A DNA stretch of 51,005 bases, taken from Stentor coeruleus (lineage: Eukaryota > Ciliophora > Heterotrichea > Heterotrichida > Stentoridae). Both the position numbers and the translations under genes were made by a program. This document shows, piece after piece, positions 20,698 to 29,660 of the stretch. The notes under the pieces were generated by a model. That model was not told where the DNA came from and did not search any database. It was given only the letters and a program-made list of their open reading frames with translations. The DNA is taken from the NCBI GenBank assembly GCA_001970955.1, contig MPUH01000487.1, forward strand, positions 1 to 51,005, given 5' to 3'. The stretch's first letter is position 1. Each line of letters opens with the position of its first letter.

Positions 20698-22464
20698 TTA
20701 TGCTGAAATATAGCAAGCGGTCAAGTAATTAGGATTACCGCAGCCACAATAGAACTTTTGATTATCTTCTTTAATAATTTCATGACCGATATGGCATTTA
20801 ATAGAACACTGATAGCATACTCTTGGAATATTTTCACTATTATTACGTTTATTAAGACTGTGACATGTTTTGCACCTATAGACAGGTTGTAAAACAGGAT
20901 GATCCTTTGTGAAATTTTTAGTGCATCCTATTAAATGTTGGCTTTCTCCACATTTACAGACTATTTCAATTTTTTTTCCAATTGCTTCTTGAAATCTTAC
21001 ATAAACTTTATCATGCTCAAAGTGATGCAAATCAGCACAAAATATGCAAACATAAAATTCATTTTTATCGCCCCAGCATGTTTTGCATATGTAATAAGGT
21101 TGCCAATATTTAATGGGAATTTTAGTATTTGCACCGGGTGATTTGTACCCATCAAAAGAGCATTGATTATTTCCATAGAAAAAGTTGATTTTGTCCACAT
21201 CTGATTCAATTAATTCAAAAACTTTTTTAGGGCCTCTTAAATTATTATCTCTTTGCACGCCAACATTTGGACTTAGAATCATGAATTCGCATCCAATGTA
21301 ATGCATAATAGAATTGGAGTCATATGGACCTACAGAAGGAATAAATGTTAATTCTAGTTTTGCGTTGTCTATATCTCCTTCACATAAATAATTTTGATAA
21401 ATGCCGTCACTCCATATTTCATGTAAGAAGCCAAGAGCATGCATCATTAAATGAATGATTCTTTCGGCCCTATCGTTTTCACGAAGCATTATTACATTTT
21501 CACCGGGGTGTCTACCAAATTTAGGTTTGATCGATTGATTTTCTGTTTTTTGAATAAAGTTAATGTAATCTGGATGATTATTTTTATTATAATCCTGAAA
21601 TCTGACTTTTTCAGTGCGCAGAAAAGCTTTTTTTGCAATCTCCAATTGCTCTTTAAGATTTTTATTATTGAAGCTTATTATAAAGGGAACCTTTCCATTA
21701 TGCCATCGAGTAGGATACATGCGAAAGAATCTTAATCTGTCTAGGTTAATAAATTGATCATTAATATCTTTGCGAAAAATGTAATCAAAATTATCAATTT
21801 CTCCATCATGCGATGAGCCACAATGAAATCTAGCATTTTCAATAGCATTTTTAATTTCTTCATCTTCAACATTAAATAAAGTTAAATTTCTCTCGTGATA
21901 ATTTTTTTCATTAGCCAAAGTATTTTCTATATTGGAAACTTTTGAATGAATATTTGTCTCTCTATTCAATTTTTCATCATAATTATTGGAATCTTTAGAT
22001 TTAATCACACTTTTTTTGGATTTCATTTGAGAAATTTGCTCATCTAATTTTATAGGAATATTACATTCAGGGTTCTTATGAGATAAAGTACTCTGTATTT
22101 TTTTGCCTCTATCAATCTTTTTACCTTGCGTTGAATTAATAAATTTTTCTATATAATCTGGCTTTTTGATATTGAATTTGTTATCTTCAATAATACTCTG
22201 TGCAGATACATTTCTTTTGTGAGATGAACGAAATTTTGTTTCTTGATTTGTAGATGGCTCATCGTGGAAATCATCTTCATAATCTTCCGATACTTTACTA
22301 TGTTTTCTCGATTTAGATGAATTTATTTTCTGAGATGAACGCAATTTTGTTTCTTGCTCTGCAGATAACTCATCGTGGAAATCATCTTCGTAAACTTCAA
22401 TGTCCGATGCTTCACTATGTTTCTTTGATTCCATTATTAAAAGTTTGTTTTCGAATTTATGCAA
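20698..22464 (-). CDS. Astacin-like pseudoprotease with two UBR-box-like zinc domains, copy B
   Basis: A 588-aa paralogue in one uninterrupted exon. Residues 1-90 contain a duplicated acidic block (YEDDFHDE at 25 and 62). The astacin-like fold begins at RMYPTRWHNGKVPF (248-261). The zinc motif is H338-LMM-H342-ALG-FL-H348-E, lacking the catalytic Glu, which is Leu339. The Met-turn NSIMHY (384-389) keeps the Tyr found in active astacins. The fold ends with INFFYG...CSFDGY. UBR-like module 1 is about 460-514 (CKTCWG...YVCIFCADLHHFEHD...CKCG) and module 2 about 531-584 (CKTCHSLN...VCYQCSIKCHIGHE...FYCGCG). UBR boxes bind N-terminal residues of degradation substrates. There is no signal peptide or TM segment. 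Predicted role, a non-catalytic peptide binder, is inference. Confidence 0.87.
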   Translation of the reverse strand: MHKFENKLLIMESKKHSEASDIEVYEDDFHDELSAEQETKLRSSQKINSSKSRKHSKVSEDYEDDFHDEPSTNQETKFRSSHKRNVSAQSIIEDNKFNIKKPDYIEKFINSTQGKKIDRGKKIQSTLSHKNPECNIPIKLDEQISQMKSKKSVIKSKDSNNYDEKLNRETNIHSKVSNIENTLANEKNYHERNLTLFNVEDEEIKNAIENARFHCGSSHDGEIDNFDYIFRKDINDQFINLDRLRFFRMYPTRWHNGKVPFIISFNNKNLKEQLEIAKKAFLRTEKVRFQDYNKNNHPDYINFIQKTENQSIKPKFGRHPGENVIMLRENDRAERIIHLMMHALGFLHEIWSDGIYQNYLCEGDIDNAKLELTFIPSVGPYDSNSIMHYIGCEFMILSPNVGVQRDNNLRGPKKVFELIESDVDKINFFYGNNQCSFDGYKSPGANTKIPIKYWQPYYICKTCWGDKNEFYVCIFCADLHHFEHDKVYVRFQEAIGKKIEIVCKCGESQHLIGCTKNFTKDHPVLQPVYRCKTCHSLNKRNNSENIPRVCYQCSIKCHIGHEIIKEDNQKFYCGCGNPNYLTACYISA

Positions 22465-22832
22465 GAATGATTTCTTAATAGCTGCAGGCCATTAATAATT
22501 ATATAGGAAAATTACTTAGGTCAGTAGAATGAAAATTTGCAATTTTTTATCACAATGGTTTATCGTTTATAAATATATTAGTTTGTCTGATATATCTTGG
22601 CTGTATAATTTAATAACAAACCATTATTAGCCTTCTCCAACAGTAATTAAAATAATTATAAATTTGATCAATTTTGATTCAAATGATAATGGAGATTTTT
22701 ATAACTCTACAATCAAAGTTCAGTTTTAAATTCATTTTACGAGAATATGATAATTATAATTTCAATAAAATCAATTTAAAGAAAAAGAATGCGAACCTTT
22801 GATAAAATATAATTTTAGAAAAAACTATTTAA
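22465..22832. other. Intergenic spacer, 368 nt
   Basis: A+T-rich spacer between copies B and C, presumably with the copy B promoter and copy C 3' end. No further feature seen. Confidence 0.4.
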
Positions 22833-24434
22833 TTACTTTGATTGTAGATAACAAGGTGATGGATATTTATTACCACATCCACAATAGAACTTTTCATTAT
22901 CACCTTCAATAATTTCGTGCTCAAAGTGGCATTTTATAGAACACTGATAGCAAATTCTTGGCATTATGCTATCGGGCATATTTTTATTCAAAATGTGGCA
23001 TGTTTTACACTTATAAGCAACTTGAGACATTTGACTAGTTGAAATTTTTTTAGTGCATCCTATCGAATGTTTACTTTTTCCACAACTACACATAATTTGA
23101 AGTTTTTTCCCTATTACTTCTTCAAAATTTACATATATTTTATCATGCTTAAGATGGTGCATTTCAGCACAAAATACGCAAATGTAAAATGTAGAATTCG
23201 TGCCCCAACAAGTTTTGCATTCGAAGTAGGGCTGAAAATATTTTATGTCATAACTAGGTGAATCGTAAAATGATTTGAACCCATCAAAAGTGCAAAGGTT
23301 TTTTCCATAAAAATATTTAATTTTGTTTATATCAGACTCATTTAACTTGAATCCAAGTGAAGGCTTCGCTTTATTGCCCCGTACAATATCATGTCCAGCA
23401 TTTATAGTGGATAATTGATTTGGACATGGTGGGAAATTCATTATAGAATCATTATAATAAGGACCTATTGAAGGGGAGAATTCTTCTTTTTTCGTATTGG
23501 GGTCAAGATTAATCGTTGAATAATTTCTGTAAATGCCTTCATTATTAATATCCTCATGTAGAAAGCCTAGTGCATGCATTAATGAATGCGTGATTCTTTC
23601 AACTGTATCGTTATTCATTAAACCTATCTTATTTTCACCAGGGTATCTCCCTGTAATTGGAGGATCTGGACTATATTTATTTTCATTGGATACAAAATTT
23701 ATGTAATCATCGTGGAGATATCTTTCATATTTCGTGAATATGATAATTTTAGTTTGATTAAAAAGTCTAATTGCAGAATCGATTTTCTTTTTAAGTTGCT
23801 CATCATTAATACTTATTTTATAGGGAATTTTCCCTCCAATCCAACGAGTAGGATACATACGGAATACTTGTAGACTATCAGGATTAACAAATTGATCATT
23901 AACATCTTTTCGGAAAATATTATCAAAATTATCATCCAATTTAAGCTCAGTTTTTTTTTCTTCTTTACATATTTGTTTAATCATATTTGAAAGATAATAG
24001 AATAGGAGAGTATTATTTTTAGACATAAGCGAAAATTCTCCTGACCTTTCATTGATATCTTGAACTTTTAAATTTTCATTTGTCTCTTTTATAATTGATT
24101 TATTCAAACTAAGCTTGTTTTCTTCTTCCTCATGAATGTCTGAGGGGGTTTTTTTTGTTGCACCTTCATTTGATTGTTTGAGGTCACTTATAGGTATTGA
24201 GTCATTTCTGATGAAACTTTTGTTTGGTTCAACAAAAGGAATCTTATTTTTCCAATCACAGTTTACATATGAAGTACCACTTCTTTTATGAACTGATTCA
24301 TTTATAATTTTCTTATAATATTCAATACTTTGCCGTTCATTTTCAAAATATTTAGATTTATTACCATAATTCATCTTGCTAGGGGATAAAGATATTGGCC
24401 TATTTCCTGATTGTTGCTTTCTATCTGGAATCAT
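22833..24434 (-). CDS. Astacin-like pseudoprotease with two UBR-box-like zinc domains, copy C
   Basis: A 533-aa paralogue, closest to copy B. The N-terminal 190 residues are charged and probably disordered. The astacin-like fold starts at RMYPTRWIGGKIPYKI (192-207). The zinc motif is H283-SLM-H287-ALG-FL-H293-E, with Ser284 in place of the catalytic Glu. The Met-turn is DSIMNF, without the Tyr. UBR-like module 1 spans about 405-460 (CKTCWGTNSTFYICVFC...CSCG) and module 2 about 476-529 (CKTCHILN...ICYQCSIKCHFEHE...FYCGCG). All Cys/His ligands seen in copy B are kept, which argues that zinc binding is under selection. It shares FDxIFRKDxNDQF before the fold with copy B. It is the 5'-most (upstream) gene of the minus-strand cluster. 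Confidence 0.87.
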   Translation of the reverse strand: MIPDRKQQSGNRPISLSPSKMNYGNKSKYFENERQSIEYYKKIINESVHKRSGTSYVNCDWKNKIPFVEPNKSFIRNDSIPISDLKQSNEGATKKTPSDIHEEEENKLSLNKSIIKETNENLKVQDINERSGEFSLMSKNNTLLFYYLSNMIKQICKEEKKTELKLDDNFDNIFRKDVNDQFVNPDSLQVFRMYPTRWIGGKIPYKISINDEQLKKKIDSAIRLFNQTKIIIFTKYERYLHDDYINFVSNENKYSPDPPITGRYPGENKIGLMNNDTVERITHSLMHALGFLHEDINNEGIYRNYSTINLDPNTKKEEFSPSIGPYYNDSIMNFPPCPNQLSTINAGHDIVRGNKAKPSLGFKLNESDINKIKYFYGKNLCTFDGFKSFYDSPSYDIKYFQPYFECKTCWGTNSTFYICVFCAEMHHLKHDKIYVNFEEVIGKKLQIMCSCGKSKHSIGCTKKISTSQMSQVAYKCKTCHILNKNMPDSIMPRICYQCSIKCHFEHEIIEGDNEKFYCGCGNKYPSPCYLQSK

Positions 24435-24737
24435 TTATATTTGATTAATTTTGGTTTGAGGTAAATGGAATAGCAAAAATATTATTTACTTGGAAAGGTA
24501 TTTGCTTTACACATTGCAGGTAAAAACTAGTAATTTTAATTATGGTCTACTGGCATTAACATCTATCACTGAGTTTATGTATAAAAATAATCTTTTTAAA
24601 ATTAAAACTATGATAATCTTCTCCTCTATTGGTTGTATCACAAAATAATCAATAAACTACTCTAACTCTCTTTATATTGTATTATTATAATAATAATTAC
24701 AAGTAAATATCCAAGATATAAAACAAAAATCAAAAAA
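24435..24737. other. Intergenic spacer, 303 nt
   Basis: A+T-rich spacer between copy C (start) and the STPGR gene (stop). Nothing recognised beyond the expected promoter of copy C. Confidence 0.4.
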
Positions 24738-25520
24738 CTAATTCAAAGTATTCTTATTAAACCTTGCCTCACTTGAACCAAAAGGTGCAGCGCCCTGAAA
24801 AGATTTCAAATCCTTATACATTGAATAATATGCAGGGCCAATGCACTCTTTAGCTTCCAAAGTTTTTCTTTCACAGCGATTGCCGAAATTTTGCATCATC
24901 CTTGGTACTTTTTTTATATTAAAACCTGAAAAGTGTTCTTCATTATAATAAAATTTCTGACTTATATCAGAACCAAGTATGTATTTTTTTTTGCTTTTCC
25001 CAAACATCCCAGGAATATTTTTTCTTGACTGCTCAGGATTGTAGCTTCCTGGACCAAGATATGAAGATTTAAGATTAAATTGCGTATTTCTTGGGGCTTT
25101 TGAAAATGAAATCCCTTTAGGACTAGTCGAATCTTTATTGTTTATATTTGGAGATTGGCTAATACTCTCCATGTTATTTGTTAGAATTGATGGATTTATT
25201 GGAATTGATGGATTTGAGTTGTATATAATTTTGGCTCTTTTAACTGGAATAAATACAGGCTTAAGCCATTTGATTTCTGTATTGTAGCTGCCTGGCCCAG
25301 GAATTGCTGTAGTGGACTGGCTGCTTCTTAGATTTTGAGTACTGCCAAATGCAGAGTTGCCTTGTGATAAACTTTGCTTTAAGAGATAATCATTAAAAAC
25401 ATTATAGCTACCAGGTCCTGGTGATACTGCTTTGATTTGCGGGTACTTTAAACTTCCTGTTAGAAAAGGGACGCAGTTTTGTATATTTTTTGACCCCTGA
25501 ATCGAATTTTTTTCATCCAT
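24738..25520 (-). CDS. STPGR (SHIPPO) repeat protein
   Basis: A 260-aa basic, Pro/Gly/Ser-rich protein with sperm-tail PG-rich repeats: PGPGSYN at 34-40, PGPGSYN at 74-80, GPGSYNP near 153 and a weaker IGPAYYSM near the C-terminus. STPGR proteins (ODF3/SHIPPO and relatives) bind axonemal or cortical microtubules, several as microtubule inner proteins. That fits a heavily ciliated cell. The assignment rests on the repeats alone. The frame ends at TAG, with no intron that would extend it. Confidence 0.82.
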   Translation of the reverse strand: MDEKNSIQGSKNIQNCVPFLTGSLKYPQIKAVSPGPGSYNVFNDYLLKQSLSQGNSAFGSTQNLRSSQSTTAIPGPGSYNTEIKWLKPVFIPVKRAKIIYNSNPSIPINPSILTNNMESISQSPNINNKDSTSPKGISFSKAPRNTQFNLKSSYLGPGSYNPEQSRKNIPGMFGKSKKKYILGSDISQKFYYNEEHFSGFNIKKVPRMMQNFGNRCERKTLEAKECIGPAYYSMYKDLKSFQGAAPFGSSEARFNKNTLN

Positions 25521-26027
25521 AAATTGAATTATAAAACTATGCTAACGAAAATACAAATTGTTTATACTATGAAGCATTTTGAATTTGAACTTATTAGTTA
25601 TAATCTATATATTTACCTTTATAATAGTCAAGTTTTGATTGAATAAAAAATGATTTAGCTATTATTAGGAAAATATATAAAAAATGATTTAGCTATTATT
25701 AGGAAAATATATAAAAAAACTAAAACTAAAAACCTTATTATGATAACTCGATTTTTTGTTAGCAATCATCATTTTTTAGAAAAAACTATATACATTAAGA
25801 TATTATTATGCTAGATATCAAAGAGTTGCTTTATAATAAGAATAAAGATTTTATAGTAACTAATATTTATATATTTATATATTTATCTAAATCCTATAAA
25901 AATTAATCATCAAGCATTGAAATAGTCTGATTAAAAAGATTAAAAATTCATGTTAAAAAATATGCTTATTGAATCTAAGTAAATCTTATAACAATATATA
26001 TTACAAAAATTTCTTGCATAAAACGTG
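25521..26027. other. Intergenic spacer, 507 nt, with a short tandem duplication
   Basis: A+T-rich spacer. It contains two perfect head-to-tail copies of a 34-nt unit (25645-25712). No coding or RNA gene signal seen. Confidence 0.45.
25645..25712. repeat. Perfect 34-nt tandem duplication
   Basis: Two adjacent identical copies of a 34-nt A+T-rich unit beginning aaaaaatgatttagct. Unlike the N joins there is no gap character between the copies. It could be a recent slippage duplication or a silent assembly overlap. Confidence 0.8.
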
Positions 26028-26258
26028 TTAATTTGTGTATCGTATCAGTGGCATTATAGCTTTATATCCAGGCGGGACTGGCTTTTTTGCAGAAAATGTT
26101 GTTACAGGTCTTTTTTTGACTCCTTCAGGTGAGTTATTTATTTGCCTCTTGACCTTTGCCTCTCTTAGTCGCTTCAACAGCCTGTGTGTCATAAGATTGC
26201 TTTTATTATCTCCATCCTCATCAATCTTTAAAATCTTATGATTCATTTGATCTTCCAT
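26028..26258 (-). CDS. Small hypothetical protein, 76 aa
   Basis: A short basic ORF with TAA stop. It contains a Lys/Arg-rich helix (HRLLKRLREAKVKRQ) and a Pro-rich C-terminus (SPEGVKKRPVTTF then KKPVPPGYK). The composition looks more like coding sequence than the surrounding A+T-rich spacer, but I recognise no family and cannot exclude chance. It could be one exon of a larger gene. Confidence 0.4.
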   Translation of the reverse strand: MEDQMNHKILKIDEDGDNKSNLMTHRLLKRLREAKVKRQINNSPEGVKKRPVTTFSAKKPVPPGYKAIMPLIRYTN

Positions 26259-27047
26259 TCGAAATAATAAAATGCAAAATTATCCCATCATATCTTGATA
26301 TATATTTCCAAAAATCTTTTCTAATAAAATTTATCTTTTGTATCGATTGTTGCCCTAAAACCTTAAATTTTATTTCTCTAAGGTTTTTCTTACATTTTGG
26401 CATAAAGATGCAGATTTTTATTATAACTAACATTGTCCCTTCTCTACAGATGAAGTTCACTTAAAATTTAAACTGCAGTTTGAAGGGTTTCAGAGAGTGT
26501 CTCAAGTAAAATTTACTGTGATATGAATATATGAATTATATATAGATTGGTTTCTGGCTTATTTTAAGGTAAAATATATTATTGTTGAAGGCTGGATTAT
26601 TTTATAATAAGAGTTTGTATGAGAGTAATACTTTTAATTATAAACACAGAAAATAATTTGCTTAATTGCAATGAAAGCATAACAACTTTAGCATTTTTCT
26701 GCTTTTTATATTTGCAATTCGTCATGATACTAATTTTAGGTAAGACTAATTAAATTTAAAAAAAATCTGCACTTGGCTTGAGATAACTTTTTATCTATAA
26801 TCATAAACTCCAAACATAAATTTCTGATTTACTTTCATATTAAGGCCTTAGCCAATTATTTGTGTAAACTTTTTTATAATATCTTGCATACTTTCCTTTC
26901 CACATGCAAAATGATCAAATAAATTTAAATTTCTTCTATCTATTACACTTTTCCAATAATTTTCCTAGTTAAATTTTATCTTCCAATCTACCAAGTTTAT
27001 CTTCCTAAAACTATTAAAATTCATCTATCTTAACTATATACAAAAGC
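26259..27047. other. Intergenic spacer, 789 nt
   Basis: A+T-rich spacer between two minus-strand ORFs. A 74-codon minus frame (26236-26460) overlaps the small hypothetical gene in another frame and has no coding character. Nothing else recognised. Confidence 0.4.
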
Positions 27048-27635
27048 CTAATTTTCCTGTTTAATTTCTTCCCTCTTCTTCGCTGCAAGACTTTCCTCAA
27101 GCTTCTTTTTTTCTATGCCAAGTTCAAGCATCTTATTTTTAAAGTCATTTTTTTGTTTCTCAATCAAATTCTCAACAGTTTTAATGCTGGACTTGCAATA
27201 ATTTAAAACCCTATCATTTGAATCTTCTTCAGCAACCACAATTAAAGGACTATCTGCTTTTACCATCCCTGCACTATGTAGTCTGCTAATTTTCATTTCA
27301 ATTGCCTGATTTTCCAATGCGACTGCATTGATTTCTTCTTGCTGTTTTTTGATAATTTCTTCGAAATTCTTTATAAGCTCATGATGAATACTAGTAAATT
27401 TCGAGTAGTTGGCTGTGAGATAATGCTTGGATTTTTTAGAAAGATCCTTTGCTGAAAAGGATTTCTGTGGCGTGAGAAAAACTTTTGAGTTTTTTCGATT
27501 AGCATATGAAGAAAGCAAGGTAGTTTTTAGACTATTTCTTTCATATTTACTGCAGGTTGTGTTAAGGTCAGGTCTTTGTTGTTTTTTAGTCCTTAAAGTG
27601 TCGCGCCATTGGCATTCCTGCTCTGAAAAGCGCAT
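27048..27635 (-). CDS. Coiled-coil hypothetical protein
   Basis: A 195-aa protein. Residues 1-75 are basic and Ser/Thr/Lys-rich. Residues about 80-120 (HHELIKNFEEIIKKQQEEIN onward) and 145-190 (VENLIEKQKNDFKNKMLELG onward) have heptad-like, charged helical composition typical of coiled coils. The frame starts with ATG and ends with TAG. I do not recognise a family. A cytoskeletal or basal-body structural role would suit the composition but is a guess. Confidence 0.6.
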   Translation of the reverse strand: MRFSEQECQWRDTLRTKKQQRPDLNTTCSKYERNSLKTTLLSSYANRKNSKVFLTPQKSFSAKDLSKKSKHYLTANYSKFTSIHHELIKNFEEIIKKQQEEINAVALENQAIEMKISRLHSAGMVKADSPLIVVAEEDSNDRVLNYCKSSIKTVENLIEKQKNDFKNKMLELGIEKKKLEESLAAKKREEIKQEN

Positions 27636-29660
27636 TATTATATATGAAATAAAGGTGATGCAAAAAAAATAGGATTTTTTGAATTATGATAGGATATATG
27701 TGCCATTTCAGCTGGAATAGTTAAAAGAATAAAAGTCTTGAAGAGTAAATTGTTAACTAAAATTTATAAGTTCATAATATCAGGGAATTTTTAAAAATAG
27801 TATATTTTTAATACATTTTCAAGTATGCAATGTTCATCAGAATATGCTCTTATAGATGCTTACAAGTGGAAAATACCTAGTAATTATCTTTTCAATGAGT
27901 GCCGAAGATATAAAATTATCATGCCTTAAATTTTGACTTATTCATCAAAATCTTTAGCAGCTTGCATTCAATGCTATGCAAAAGATGCAATACCCAAATC
28001 AAAAAAAATTCACTATTATATATAATTGCTAGCATATTAAGGAATCGCATGTGTTACTAACTTGATAGTACTGAATAAACTACAAAAATAGAAATAGAAT
28101 AGATATAATACAATTACTACTAAAAATTATAATAGGAAAATTATTTGAAGTAAGGGACTGAGAAATCAAAAGATATTATCGATATAGAAACTAAAATCTT
28201 GCAAAAAAATTGGAGATAAAGTTTTGGATATGATTTAATACCCTTATTAGTTTAAATAATAAGAATATTAGTAAGGGGTTTTAAGGTATTTTACATAGTA
28301 TCAAAGAATCTTTTTATTATTATTTTATGCTTGGGTTGCTAAATGATTTATAACTCAATATTTGTTTGATAATAAACTAATTACTTGACTAAAAAAGTTA
28401 GAAAACTAACTTGATTCATAGAATTTAGCATAGCCTCATTTTCAGCATATATAGCAGCTTAAAACCTATAAGTACCAAGCGAAGGATATTCTAAGGATAT
28501 GCATTATGATTAAAAGCTAGTTTCAGCTATAAAATGCAGCTTTAAGAAGAAATTCATAAAATTATCTGTAGAAAAATTAATCACAGAATCACGAAAAAAA
28601 TTTAGATCAGAAACAGTGATAGAATTTTTCTTAAGTCAAATCATAGTATAGTCTACCTACCTCTAGAGTTAAAATAATATTTTCACTCAAATAATAAACT
28701 AAGATTAGCGAAATCGAGCATTTATATGCCTGTTATAATAAAAAAAGTTTATAATTAAGTTTGACTTCTCAGAAAAAGTCGAATTATTATTTGATTTTCA
28801 TTCGATGTTGCCAGATAAATCACTATCTTTATAAATCCAAAAGTCAAACTATTAATATATTTTATTATAAGGTAAGTTATGTCAGAAATATTCCTAATTT
28901 TTTCAACTCGTTACTTAAAGTTAAGAATTATCGTTAGGTATAAATTAATTTAATACCAAAACTCTGCATTAGTTATCATCCTTATCAATGTAGGGAAAAA
29001 GTATAAAATACTCCAAGTGGTCTGTTATAAAATTTTCACTATTAAGGTCTTCATATTTCCTTTGTCTTTGTTCATATCTTACCGATTCAAAATACTTTTA
29101 TATGAAAAAAATCACTAGATATTTTTGGCTAAAAGCTATAATTAACATGAAAAATATATGGGAGGACGAAAAATATTATTTTGGTCACAGATATAATTCA
29201 AAAATAAAATCTGTTCATACCATACTTTATGCATAATAAATTTTTCTATTAGAAATGGAACTTATAATATATATTATCAGGTGTGTCGAAGAAAAATTTT
29301 AGAAGATATTGTGAGTTTAAATCTTGCAAAATAATTTACATTATGGGTTATATTTGAGCAATGATTTATAAACTTTACAATATTTCTATCGAAAAAAATC
29401 CTACTTGTTTCTTACCATATTTTCCCTCAGACAAGGGGGCTAAAATTTCTTGCTATCCTTAAGCCTTTAGTGAACTGCCTAGCTTTCAGGATTTACATAC
29501 AAACAGAAAGGGCTAATAATATTTATGAAAATAAGCTGAAAACCAAAGCTTTATAAAATCGAAAAAATTTTACATAAAGTAAAAAAAAATTTTCCCTATA
29601 TAATACATTTCTCTAATAAGGTAAATTTGCAACTAAATCAATGGATTATATTATAATTAT
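27636..29660. other. Gene-free divergent region, 2.0 kb
   Basis: The longest stretch without a supported gene. It separates the divergent coiled-coil gene and the giant repeat gene and is A+T-rich throughout. The longest frame I noticed is about 34 codons near 27825. No tRNA, rRNA or conserved motif was recognised. It should contain the promoter of the giant gene. Confidence 0.5.

Noticed and set aside
20698..24434. Active astacin proteases
   Set aside because: The general-base Glu of HExxH is absent in every copy, and there is no signal peptide for secretion.
26236..26460. 74-codon minus-strand ORF
   Set aside because: Overlaps the better small ORF at 26028-26258 in another frame and has spacer-like composition.
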